Part shown: piece after piece, positions 1 through 6,711 of the stretch | Layout of the letters: each line of letters begins with the position of its first letter | Numbering within the stretch: position 1 is the first letter of the stretch | Assembly: GCA_028876695.1 (NCBI GenBank) | Contig: JAGWRH010000408.1 | Location: 1 to 9,499 of the forward strand | Origin: Acidobacteriota bacterium | Lineage (GTDB): Bacteria; Acidobacteriota; Terriglobia; Acidiferrales; UBA7541 | Direction: 5' to 3' | DNA length: 9,499 bases | Position numbers and translations under genes: made by a program | Notes under the pieces: generated by a model | What the model was told of the DNA's origin: nothing | Databases searched by the model: none | The model's input: only the letters and a program-made list of their open reading frames with translations

Positions 1-523
1 CCGGCGTGAGCACGACGAGCGTGCAATCGGCGATGCGAACCACTTCGATCTCGCCCTGACCGACACCGACGGTTTCGATAAGGATGATGTCTTTGCCGGC
101 CGCGTCGAGAAGCAGAGCGACGTCGCCGGTGGCCTGCGCGAGACCGCCGAGATAGCCGCGCGTGGCCATCGAGCGGATGAATGTGCCTTCGTCTCCGGCG
201 TGACGCAGCATGCGGATTCGATCGCCGAGGATCGCTCCGCCGGTGAAGGGACTCGACGGATCGACAGCGATGATCCCGACGGTTTTACCCGCGGCGCGGA
301 AATGCGCGGCGAGGCGATCGACGAGCGTGCTTTTGCCTGTGCCAGGCGAGCCGGTGATCCCGATGCGAAACGCGCGGCCGGTATGCGGGAAAAGAAGTTT
401 GAGCAGATCTTCGGCGCCGGACGAGCGATTTTCAATCAAAGTGGCGGCGCGGGAAATGGCCCGCGCGTCACCGGCAAGAATCTTCGCGGCCCAGGTTTCC
501 AGATTGTCCGAAGCAGAGCCCAT
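1..523 (-). CDS. meaB: MeaB/ArgK-family G3E GTPase, N-terminal part (cut by window edge)
   Basis: Translation from the ATG at 523 gives 174 residues before the window ends. Visible motifs: P-loop GSPGTGKS (residues 58-65), the DPSS segment (88-91) followed by GGAILGDRIRM (95-105), and the G3-like ETVGVGQGE (150-158). This order is diagnostic of the MeaB/ArgK branch of the G3E P-loop GTPases. The family chaperones B12-dependent acyl-CoA mutases such as methylmalonyl-CoA mutase, gating cofactor loading and protecting the enzyme; ArgK is an older name from arginine/ornithine transport. The base-specificity and dimerisation regions lie outside the window. No mutase gene is visible, so the client cannot be named. 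The next in-frame landmarks fit the normal family N-terminus, a short helical arm of about 50 residues before the P-loop. No Shine-Dalgarno sequence precedes the ATG, and a -10-like hexamer sits only 9 bases upstream. The family assignment is very secure; the physiological partner is inferred. Confidence 0.95.
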   Translation of the reverse strand, partial: MGSASDNLETWAAKILAGDARAISRAATLIENRSSGAEDLLKLLFPHTGRAFRIGITGSPGTGKSTLVDRLAAHFRAAGKTVGIIAVDPSSPFTGGAILGDRIRMLRHAGDEGTFIRSMATRGYLGGLAQATGDVALLLDAAGKDIILIETVGVGQGEIEVVRIADCTLVVLTP

Positions 524-532
524 GTGAAGGTG

Positions 533-538
533 AAGATA
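533..538 (-). promoter_or_regulatory. Possible -10 box for a leaderless meaB transcript
   Basis: On the minus strand TATCTT lies 9 bases before the meaB ATG, so initiation would fall at or a few bases before the start codon. No convincing -35 is seen and there is no Shine-Dalgarno sequence before the ATG, which would suit a leaderless mRNA. Weak, motif-only evidence. Confidence 0.2.
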
Positions 539-657
539 GCATGGGGCAAGGAAAACCGGAGAACAACACTACTTGCGGCGGGCGAGGCAGCCGCCAAGGA
601 GGGCGCTTCGCGCGGATTTTTTATGCCGGAGCCGAAGCGCCGGACGCTCCAGCGCCA

Positions 658-735
658 AAGCAGATCCCTCGTCGGCCGGACGGCGGCCTCGCTCGGGATG
701 ACAACAGTTGTGAGCTCCGAGAAGAGCGCTCGGAG
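658..735. repeat. Interspersed repeat-like element in the phoH-meaB gap
   Basis: The 296-bp gap 524-819 holds no convincing gene. Its core, 661-702, runs from CAGATCCCTCG to CTCGGGATGACA. Read on the minus strand it is TGTCATCCCGAGCG, a GC-rich middle, then GAGGGATCTGCT. I recognise this as the arrangement of short interspersed repeats frequent between genes in Acidobacteriota, whose spurious translations read like 'SEARDL'. The middle folds as a perfect 5-bp stem (674-678 with 684-688, 5-base loop). Just beyond lies a second perfect hairpin, 7 bp (715-721 with 729-735, 7-base loop). Neither hairpin is followed by a T-run on either strand, so I do not call them intrinsic terminators. Only one copy is present in this window, so repeat status rests on recognition, not on a visible second copy. 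Confidence 0.55.
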
Positions 736-819
736 TGCGGGATCAGGCGCCACATCACCGAATAAACCCTTCGCAACGCAACATTGGTTATGTGCAAGCC
801 GATGATCGGGAAAAGCCAT

Positions 820-1803
820 CTAGCTACGCTGGCCGGGGGCGCTCGAACCGTTGGAGCCGTGGCCGGAGGCATACTCGTCGTAGGCTTTGATGATGCGCTG
901 GACGAGGCTGTGGCGGACGACGTCGCGCTCGTCGAAATAAACGAGAGCGATGCCGTCGATTTTGCCGACCACGTCGATGGCTTCGACGAGGCCGGAGCGG
1001 CGCGAATCGGGAAGATCGATTTGCGTCACATCGCCGGTGATGACCGCTTTGGAATCGAAGCCCAGGCGCGTGAGAAACATCTTCATCTGCTCGCTGGTGG
1101 TGTTCTGCGCTTCGTCCAAGATGACGAAGGACTCGTTCAGAGTGCGGCCGCGCATGAAGGCGAGCGGAGCGACTTCGATAATGTCTTTTTCCAGGAAACG
1201 CTCGAGCTTATCGGCTTCGAGCAGGTCGTGCAGCGCATCGTAGAGCGGGCGCATATAGGGATCGACTTTTTCCTGCAGCGTTCCGGGAAGAAAGCCGAGG
1301 CGCTCGCCGGCTTCGACAGCCGGGCGAGCGAGAATGATGCGATTGACCTGCTTCGAGAGCAGCGCGGCGACGGCCATGGCGACCGCGATGTAAGTTTTTC
1401 CCGTGCCGCCGGGACCGATGGCGAAAACCATGTCGTAGTTTTCGAGCGCTTCAATATAGCGCTTCTGATTGGCGCTTTTGGGCGAAACGGTGCGCTTGCC
1501 GAAAGCTCGCGAGCGGGTGGGCGAAAACGCGCTGTGCAGAGTGGAGATCGGCTCGTCGGCGGCGGTTTGCAGAAGCGCTTTCACTTCCTGGCTATTGGGG
1601 ATGTTGCCTTCGCGAACGCGTTCGTTATAGGCGCCGATGAGGCGCGCGGCGCGTTCGACCTGCGCGGGTTCGCCTTCGATTTCGAGGTCGCGATCGCTCA
1701 GGTGCGTGGTGACGCGCAGAGTGGATTCAAAAAGCCTGAGATTTTCATCGAGAGTGCCGAAGAGCTCGTTGATGCCTCCGGCGATTCGGACGGTTTGCTT
1801 CAT
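820..1803 (-). CDS. phoH: PhoH-family ATPase (PhoL/YbeZ type)
   Basis: The protein is 327 residues, normal length for the PhoH/PhoL (YbeZ) family. The N-terminal 70 or so residues form the small KH-like region that typifies PhoH-like proteins (GTLDENLRLFE near 17-27). The P-loop NTPase core follows: Walker A GPGGTGKT at 130-137, the ARPAVEAGERLGFLPG block at 159-174, Walker B FVILDEAQN at 226-234, and the TGDVTQIDLP segment at 257-265. The last 15 residues are a Gly/Ser-rich tail. Family members are cytoplasmic ATPases linked to RNA metabolism; PhoL commonly works with the endoribonuclease YbeY in rRNA and ribosome processing. ybeY usually follows this gene, but here the next gene is meaB after a 296-bp gap, so the usual pairing is absent on this side. 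The ATG at 1803 fits the family N-terminus although no Shine-Dalgarno sequence precedes it. It lies 106 bp after the nucleotidyltransferase-fold gene. The long open frame on the opposite strand is a GC-rich shadow. Confidence 0.95.
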   Translation of the reverse strand: MKQTVRIAGGINELFGTLDENLRLFESTLRVTTHLSDRDLEIEGEPAQVERAARLIGAYNERVREGNIPNSQEVKALLQTAADEPISTLHSAFSPTRSRAFGKRTVSPKSANQKRYIEALENYDMVFAIGPGGTGKTYIAVAMAVAALLSKQVNRIILARPAVEAGERLGFLPGTLQEKVDPYMRPLYDALHDLLEADKLERFLEKDIIEVAPLAFMRGRTLNESFVILDEAQNTTSEQMKMFLTRLGFDSKAVITGDVTQIDLPDSRRSGLVEAIDVVGKIDGIALVYFDERDVVRHSLVQRIIKAYDEYASGHGSNGSSAPGQRS

Positions 1804-1909
1804 TAAGTGTCAAGAAAAGCATAGCGCGGGGCGCGAGGGAGGGTCAAGACGACCTGATCCGCGATTCTTCGAAGCGAAACGCGGGCGTCCCCTGGACGGG
1901 AAATTCCGT

Positions 1910-2632
1910 TTAGCGAAACTGGGCGAAGCGGCGGGTGGCTTCGTCGGCGGCGAGCCCAACGAACTCGACGTAGGCGTGAAGCGCGGCTTCCAGGTCGATT
2001 TTACGGCGTTTGCGCTTCCCTTCCCGAAATTCGAGGATGGCGTCGAAGCCGGAGGGATCGGCGCCGGTCCAGGCGGCGATGACGGAGACGGCCTCGCGCC
2101 TGGTGCGCGGCTCCGGCTCGCCAGCGGCGGCGATGGCATGACGGAAAAGCGCGCAGAAGCGGCTAACGAACGACAACATGAGATCGAGACGCGCCTTTGG
2201 TTTTTCAGGCGCGGCGAGGAGCGCGCGACGAAACTTGAGGCGCTCGCGGTGGAGTTCGCGCTCGACCTGCAGGCGGTGAAGCGCGAGCGGCGGCTGGAAA
2301 TTTTCGAGCCAATCGGCGCCGAACAGAATGCGGTGGTGGCGCTTGATGTCGAACAGTTCGATGGCGAAAACATGCGCGGAGCGGCGCAGCTCGTCGAAGG
2401 TGAAGACCAGGGGCGCGGGATAATCTTCTTCTTCGGTCCACCAGGCGATTGCCGGACGGAGTTGCGCGAGTTCGGCTGAGCCGGTGCGCTCGATGAGGCA
2501 GAGGACGTTCAGGTTGGAGTGCTCGGCGGAAAATTCTCCGGCGACGGCAGAGCCGAAGAGAACGACGGACTGGAGATTATCTCCGGCGGCGTCTTTCAGG
2601 CGATTCACGAATTCCGCGAGCGTAGTTTCCAT
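1910..2632 (-). CDS. Nucleotidyltransferase-fold protein with altered catalytic site
   Basis: The protein is 240 residues from the ATG at 2632. A TTG eleven codons earlier keeps the frame open, but the ATG immediately precedes the conserved first helix and is preferred. Residues 20-47 match the Pol-beta/MNT nucleotidyltransferase signature: hydrophobic strand, FGSA (26-29), G32, then S39-N40-L41-N42 where active enzymes have S-D-x-D. Both metal-binding Asp positions are therefore Asn; the codons are AAC at 2513-2515 and 2507-2509 read on the minus strand, each one base from GAC. Residues 89-104 contain ELFDIKRHHRILFG, which resembles the third-carboxylate strand of the fold. Residues 115-240 are largely helical and charged, with no family I can name. 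The protein probably does not transfer nucleotides by the usual two-metal mechanism; binding or a regulatory role is inference. It sits 77 bp after the phosphorylase stop and 106 bp before phoH, codirectional with both. Confidence 0.75.
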   Translation of the reverse strand: METTLAEFVNRLKDAAGDNLQSVVLFGSAVAGEFSAEHSNLNVLCLIERTGSAELAQLRPAIAWWTEEEDYPAPLVFTFDELRRSAHVFAIELFDIKRHHRILFGADWLENFQPPLALHRLQVERELHRERLKFRRALLAAPEKPKARLDLMLSFVSRFCALFRHAIAAAGEPEPRTRREAVSVIAAWTGADPSGFDAILEFREGKRKRRKIDLEAALHAYVEFVGLAADEATRRFAQFR

Positions 2633-2709
2633 TTTCGAGCCGGCGCAGGCGCGATAAAAAAACAATAGCAGAGGCGAGAACCGGCGCGGGAAACGTTCGC
2701 GATGGAATG

Positions 2710-5421
2710 TTACATGCGGCGCATGTCGCTGGAGGTGCCTCCGGCGGCGGGCAAGTAGCAGCGCGTGGTGTAGTCCATCACCATGCGGTCGGCATTGAAT
2801 CGCCAGCCGAGCGTGCGAATGGCCCGCTTCATGCGTTTGATCCAGCCGCGCGGCAAGCCATCACGATCGCGCTGGTAGAAGAGCGTAACCACTTCATCGT
2901 GCAAAACGCGGTAGAGGTTTTCGGCGTCGCGGCGATCGTGCTCGTGCACGTCCGAGTGCGTCCGGCCGTTGCCGATCGCGAAGCCGTTCAGGCCGTCGTA
3001 GGCTTCGGCCCACCAGCCATCCAGAATCGAAAGGTTCAGTCCGCCATTGAGAACGACTTTTTGTCCGCTGGTGCCGGAGGCTTCGAATGGGCGGCGCGGA
3101 TTGTTGAGCCAGACGTCCACGCCTTGGACGAGCTGGCGGCCGACGTTGATGTCGTAATCCTCGATGAAGATAAATTTGTCGGTGAACTGCGGGTTATGCA
3201 TGAAGCTCATGATGTCCTGCAGCAAGCGCTTGCCGGGCTCGTCGCCCGGATGAGGCTTGCCGGCAAAGATGAACTGCACCGGCCGCTTGGGATCGTTGAC
3301 GAGCGGCGCCAGCCTCCGCAGGTCGGAGAGGATCAAATTGGCGCGCTTATAGGTGGCGAAGCGGCGCGCGAAGCCGATGGTCAGCGCGTCCGGCCGCAGC
3401 GCACGGGAGAGCAGTTGCTGAATTTCTTGCGGTTCGCCGCGGCGCTGGGCTTGTTCGAAAGCACTATTTCGGACGTATTCGAGCAGGCGAGCGCGCAGGT
3501 TGAGATGCGCTTCCCAGAGTTCGCCGTCGTCGACCGACTCGATACGCTCCCAGATGCGCGCGTCGCTGCTGTGCTCGTGCCAGCCGACGCCGAGGTGCCG
3601 GTCGTAGAGTCGCGACATTTGCGGCGCGAGCCACGAGAGCACATGGACGCCATTGGTGATGTGGCCGATGGGAACGGTGTCTTCGGAGCGGCCGGGGTAT
3701 AGATCGGCCCACATGGCGCGGGAAACTTCGCCGTGCAGCGCCGAGACGGCGTTGGCCCGCCGAGAAAGCTTCAGGCAGAGCACGGTCATGCAGAACTCTT
3801 CCTGCTGGTTGGTGATGTTTTCGCGGCCCAGCCCCATCAACGTGTCGTGGGAAATGCCAAGCTGTTCGCGCAGCGGACCGAGGTGTTCTTCGACCAGTTC
3901 GGAACTGAAGCGGTCGTGACCGGCCGGAACCGGCGTATGGGTGGTAAACACGATCTCGCGGAAAGCGCGCGGGACTGCCGCGCCAAAGGACAGACCCTCG
4001 TCCTGCATGCGTTCTCGAACGGATTCGAGAGCGGCGAACGCGCTATGCCCTTCGTTGAGGTGAACAACGCCGGGAGTAATGCCCATGGCCGTGAGAGCGC
4101 GATAACCTCCCACGCCGAGCAGCAGTTCCTGCCGGATACGCACGCGGCGGTCTCCGCCGTAGAGGCGCGATGTAAGTTCGCGATCCTCGGGAGCATTGCC
4201 CTCCACATTCGAATCGAGCAGGAGCAGATCGCAGCGGCCGACGTTGATGCGCCAGACGCGGGCGCGCAGAGTCCCGCGGCGCGTTTCGATCTGCACCATT
4301 ACGGGCTCGCCGGACTTGCCAATGGCAGGCTGCATCGGCAGTGAGTTCACGTCCGATGCGATGTATTCCTCCTGCTGCCAGCCCGAAAGCTCGACGTGCT
4401 GATGGAAATAGCCTTGGCCGTAAAACAGGCCGACGCCGATCAACGGAATGCCCAGATCGGATGCGCTTTTGATGTGATCGCCGGACAGCACTCCGAGGCC
4501 GCCGGAATAAATGGGAATCGATTCGTGCAGGCCGAACTCCGCCGAAAAGTAGGCCACTGGCCGCGGACGCAGAACGCCGGCATGCCGCGTGGCCCAGGTC
4601 TTGTCCGTCTCGAGATATTCGCGAAGCCGCCGATACGCGTAGTTGACGCGGCTGTGAAGCGCAAGTTCGCCCGCGCGGTGCTCGAGTTGCTCGAGCGGCA
4701 CTTCCCCGAGCAGCAGAATTGGGTTGTGGCGCAGCTGGTTCCAACGGACAGGATTCAAATCCCGGAAAATGGCGGCGCAATCGGGATCCCAGGTCCACCA
4801 GAGATTGCGAGCGAGGGTCCAGAGGCGCTCTTGAAGAGGAGCGATGAACCTGCCCAGCGTGCGGGCCTCGCTGACAATCGGCGCGACCTGGGCGGCCGCT
4901 TCAGACAGCATGCGGATCTCTTTTTCGCTGAACGCGCGGCGCTCGACGGTCTGCACGTCCAGCACTCCAAGCAGCACGCCGCGATCGATGAGCGGAACGC
5001 CCAGAAACGAGTGATACGATTCTTCGCCGACTTCAGGGAAATATTTGAAGCGCGGATGGCTGGTGACCTCTTCCACCGCGATCGGACGCACTAATTCGGC
5101 CACCGAACCGACGAGGCCCTCGGAAATTGCCAGGCGCAGCTTGCCGACGCACTGCGGGCGAAGTCCCACGGTGGCCGCGAGAACAAGATGGCTGCGATCC
5201 GGTTCCAGGAGGTACACCGAGCAGACGTCGGTTTGCGAACGCCGGGCGATCAGCGCAACAACCTTGGTGAGGGTCTCCGCGGGCTTGCCGGTATCCTTGG
5301 CCAGTTCACGAATTTCATCGATCGTCAGAATGTGGCTATCGATATTCGTGGAGGCCGCGGACGCAGCCGTGCCCAAGGCCTCCGGCTCAGGCAATTTAAC
5401 GGACAGGTCTTGGGCATTCAT
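2710..5421 (-). CDS. glgP: Alpha-glucan phosphorylase with N-terminal GAF domain
   Basis: The protein is 903 residues. Residues about 47-187 form a GAF domain closely resembling the one at the N-terminus of PtsP (enzyme I-Ntr): DVCSVYLLE (65-73), ISEGLVG (99-105), HPRFKYFPE (122-130), HSFLGVPL (137-144), GVLDVQ (152-157). From about 195 follows a DUF3417-type segment (RNLWWTWDP, 205-213), then the GT35 phosphorylase core of the alpha-glucan family: YFSAEFGLHES (291-301), SGGLGVLSGDH (306-316), LNEGHSAF (455-462), TTHTPVPAGHDRF (493-505), RFATYKRANL (687-696), FAGKPHPGDEPGK (719-731), and EASGTSGQK with the pyridoxal-phosphate lysine at K788. The enzyme cleaves alpha-1,4-glucan ends with phosphate, releasing glucose 1-phosphate, in the cytoplasm. 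GAF domains bind small ligands or sense redox or nitrogen state, so direct allosteric control is plausible but inferred. No other glycogen genes are nearby. The ATG at 5421 has GAGAG about 10 bases upstream. The GAF and enzyme lie in one frame with no stop between them. Confidence 0.95.
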   Translation of the reverse strand: MNAQDLSVKLPEPEALGTAASAASTNIDSHILTIDEIRELAKDTGKPAETLTKVVALIARRSQTDVCSVYLLEPDRSHLVLAATVGLRPQCVGKLRLAISEGLVGSVAELVRPIAVEEVTSHPRFKYFPEVGEESYHSFLGVPLIDRGVLLGVLDVQTVERRAFSEKEIRMLSEAAAQVAPIVSEARTLGRFIAPLQERLWTLARNLWWTWDPDCAAIFRDLNPVRWNQLRHNPILLLGEVPLEQLEHRAGELALHSRVNYAYRRLREYLETDKTWATRHAGVLRPRPVAYFSAEFGLHESIPIYSGGLGVLSGDHIKSASDLGIPLIGVGLFYGQGYFHQHVELSGWQQEEYIASDVNSLPMQPAIGKSGEPVMVQIETRRGTLRARVWRINVGRCDLLLLDSNVEGNAPEDRELTSRLYGGDRRVRIRQELLLGVGGYRALTAMGITPGVVHLNEGHSAFAALESVRERMQDEGLSFGAAVPRAFREIVFTTHTPVPAGHDRFSSELVEEHLGPLREQLGISHDTLMGLGRENITNQQEEFCMTVLCLKLSRRANAVSALHGEVSRAMWADLYPGRSEDTVPIGHITNGVHVLSWLAPQMSRLYDRHLGVGWHEHSSDARIWERIESVDDGELWEAHLNLRARLLEYVRNSAFEQAQRRGEPQEIQQLLSRALRPDALTIGFARRFATYKRANLILSDLRRLAPLVNDPKRPVQFIFAGKPHPGDEPGKRLLQDIMSFMHNPQFTDKFIFIEDYDINVGRQLVQGVDVWLNNPRRPFEASGTSGQKVVLNGGLNLSILDGWWAEAYDGLNGFAIGNGRTHSDVHEHDRRDAENLYRVLHDEVVTLFYQRDRDGLPRGWIKRMKRAIRTLGWRFNADRMVMDYTTRCYLPAAGGTSSDMRRM

Positions 5422-5782
5422 CCCCGGTTCACTCTCTATGCGCTTTCTCGCCGCTCACCAACGGGCAAAGCCAGCTTTCGAACGAGTCGACGACGGCGGA
5501 ACTTAATTTATACCCGATTTCAGTCTGCCTGAGTCGCTCGCGATTTACGAATCATACGCGAGTTCAGTTCCGCCACGAGCGGCTGCCGCTGTTCCAGTAT
5601 AAGCTCAGGCGAACTGGTACAAATCAGGAGCGTGACGCGTGAGGCGAAAATCGAACGGGAGCAGGGCAACCCTGGGGTGCGAGCGCCGGGCAGGCAGGTG
5701 GCGCTCCAAGCGCCTTCGTACCAGCTTCGGCTGTGTCGTATAATAGCAGTATTCGCCTTTCCCAATCGGAGCGAGGGTCAAC
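5422..5782. other. Divergent intergenic region between glgP and the DUF4395-like gene
   Basis: No convincing gene is present in these 361 bp; the open frames here start at TTG or lack family resemblance. It must carry the promoters of both flanking genes. For glgP (minus strand) an AT-rich TATAAA lies at 5507-5512, about 86 bases from the start codon, and a TATACT at 5597-5602; neither has a good -35. For the right-hand gene TATAAT lies at 5739-5744. A perfect 6-bp inverted repeat (5700-5705 with 5709-5714, 3-base loop) sits just upstream of that promoter and could be an operator, though it could also be chance in GC-rich DNA. Confidence 0.6.
5715..5744 (+). promoter_or_regulatory. Probable sigma70-type promoter for the DUF4395-like gene
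   Basis: A perfect TATAAT at 5739-5744 is preceded, with an 18-base spacer, by a poor -35 (TTCGTA, 5715-5720). Initiation near 5751 would leave a leader of about 32 bases before the ATG at 5783, enough to include its GAGGG ribosome site. The -10 match is good; the -35 is weak. Confidence 0.45.
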
Positions 5783-6334
5783 ATGAGCTCACTCATAATC
5801 CGAAATTTCATGAGGCAGCAGGGCTTCACGGAAGAGCCCGACAGCGTATGCAATATGCATTTCTCGGGACTCTACTTTCAGCCGAGAATCGTGGGCTCGC
5901 TGGTAGTGGTTGGGATCGTTCTGCAATTTTTCTCACCCGTGGCTGCCGCGGCGCTCTATCTTTGCCTGTCGGTCGTGCTGTGGTGGAATGTGAGCCTGCC
6001 GAAACTGAATCCCTTCGAGGTTTTCTACAACCGCGCTCTGGCCGCGCCCAAAGGCCGCTCGACGCTTGAACCGGCTCCGGGCCCGCGGAGATTCGCGCAG
6101 GCAATGGCGGCGGTATTCATGCTAATTGTCGGGGTAGCGCTGCTCGAAGGCTGGATAATCACCGCGTGGGTGTTCGAGGCCTTGTTAGTGGTGGCGTTTT
6201 CCGCGCTGCTTTTCGGAAAGTTCTGCCTGGGGGCTTACATCTATCACTTGCTGCGCGGGCGCGTCGCGTTTGCCAATAGCACGCTGCCCTGGGCGGGACG
6301 GCAAAGCCGGGTCAGCCGGAGTTCCGCACCTTGA
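5783..6334 (+). CDS. DUF4395-like integral membrane protein
   Basis: The protein is 183 residues with four hydrophobic segments, at about 35-50, 54-71, 106-123 and 126-146. They are separated by a cytosol-like loop of about 35 residues rich in Pro, Lys and Arg (72-104) and followed by a short basic tail. The layout of two paired helices and the motif FGKFCLGAYIYH (144-155), with a cysteine at the end of the last helix, resemble DUF4395 membrane proteins. The NPF at 76-78 and the early CNMHFSGLYFQPR (23-35) also fit that family. Function of the family is not known to me; it sometimes accompanies thiol-redox or sulfur-trafficking genes, but none is adjacent here. The ATG is preceded by GAGGG at 5773-5777 with 5-base spacing, which fixes the start. 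It is divergent from glgP and convergent with the small membrane gene downstream, with 18 bp between the two stops. Gene call secure, family call moderate. Confidence 0.7.
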   Translation: MSSLIIRNFMRQQGFTEEPDSVCNMHFSGLYFQPRIVGSLVVVGIVLQFFSPVAAAALYLCLSVVLWWNVSLPKLNPFEVFYNRALAAPKGRSTLEPAPGPRRFAQAMAAVFMLIVGVALLEGWIITAWVFEALLVVAFSALLFGKFCLGAYIYHLLRGRVAFANSTLPWAGRQSRVSRSSAP

Positions 6335-6352
6335 GGCCTTGCGCGATCGAAC

Positions 6353-6472
6353 TCACCACTTGCCGGTGCTGCGGAGAACGCAGGACATAAAGCCGATCAG
6401 GGTAATCAACGATCCTAAGAGAGCCCAGTTCGCAACCAACTCATGCTTCCAATCGATCTTCGGTAGTTTCAC
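6353..6472 (-). CDS. Small single-pass membrane protein, 39 aa, unrecognised
   Basis: This is a short gene with a GTG start at 6470-6472 and a TGA stop at 6353-6355. The start is preceded on the minus strand by the strong Shine-Dalgarno sequence GGGGGAGG with 4 bases of spacing. The product begins MKLPKIDWKHE, a charged amphipathic head. One hydrophobic segment follows, about residues 13-33 (through ALLGSLITLIGFMSC), and the end is the basic tail RSTGKW. This is the layout of a single-span small inner-membrane protein. I recognise no family. It occupies most of the gap between the DUF4395-like gene, with which it is convergent, and thiC, with which it is divergent. A 39-codon open frame alone could be chance; the ribosome site combined with a clean membrane profile and a basic end makes a real gene likely. 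Possible roles, such as an accessory subunit of a membrane complex or a regulator, are speculation. Confidence 0.6.
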   Translation of the reverse strand: MKLPKIDWKHELVANWALLGSLITLIGFMSCVLRSTGKW

Positions 6473-6570
6473 GCTGCCTCCCCCGCAAATTCGTAACGGC
6501 GTAGTCTAATACAAATGGCGAGAAATCGTGGCACCGAATTTTCGAGCGAGTGAAAGATTTTACATACGTT

Positions 6571-6660
6571 CATCGGATGCCGCCGCTGAGAGCGGTGAAC
6601 CATCACGGCTTCGGGGAATAGCCGGCGCGTGTTGCCGCATAACTATGCCAGTGCGATAAT
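6571..6660 (+). promoter_or_regulatory. Structured thiC leader with partial TPP-riboswitch signature
   Basis: Three hairpins follow one another upstream of thiC: 6583-6587 with 6591-6595 (5 bp), 6606-6610 with 6620-6624 (5 bp), and 6637-6640 with 6645-6648 (4 bp, 4-base loop). The primary sequence shows, in the right order, GGATGC (6575-6580), CTGAGA (6586-6591) and TGAACC (6596-6601), as in the 5' half of the TPP (THI-box) aptamer. Further on, GGGGAATAGCCGGCG (6613-6627) is reminiscent of the GG-TAAT-CC-GCG part. However, the conserved TGATC after AACC is absent, there are extra bases there, and the CTGAGA lies inside a hairpin rather than after one. thiC is a classic TPP-riboswitch target, which raises the prior. 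It is either a divergent aptamer or coincidence. Confidence 0.3.
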
Positions 6661-6711
6661 GACGCGGTTGACCGAGAGCATCTCGTGCCGGGAAAGCGAC
6701 TGGGGGTTGCC

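Noticed and set aside
603..622. GCGC-TTC-GCGC followed by six Ts on the plus strand, terminator-like
   Set aside because: The stem is only 4 bp, and no plus-strand gene ends upstream of it, so it has nothing to terminate.
436..819. A 127-codon minus-strand frame between phoH and meaB
   Set aside because: It overlaps the meaB start in another frame, and its peptide contains the translation of the interspersed repeat, a typical spurious gene call.
784..1806. A 340-codon open frame on the plus strand, opposite phoH
   Set aside because: It mirrors the phoH codons almost exactly, shows no family motif, and is the antisense shadow expected in GC-rich coding DNA.
2707..3702. A 331-codon plus-strand open frame opposite the glgP C-terminal region
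   Set aside because: It lies fully within a gene that matches GT35 motifs on the other strand and has no recognisable domain.
5520..5765. An 81-codon minus-strand frame upstream of glgP
   Set aside because: It begins at TTG, lacks a ribosome site and domain resemblance, and runs through the likely promoter of the opposite gene.
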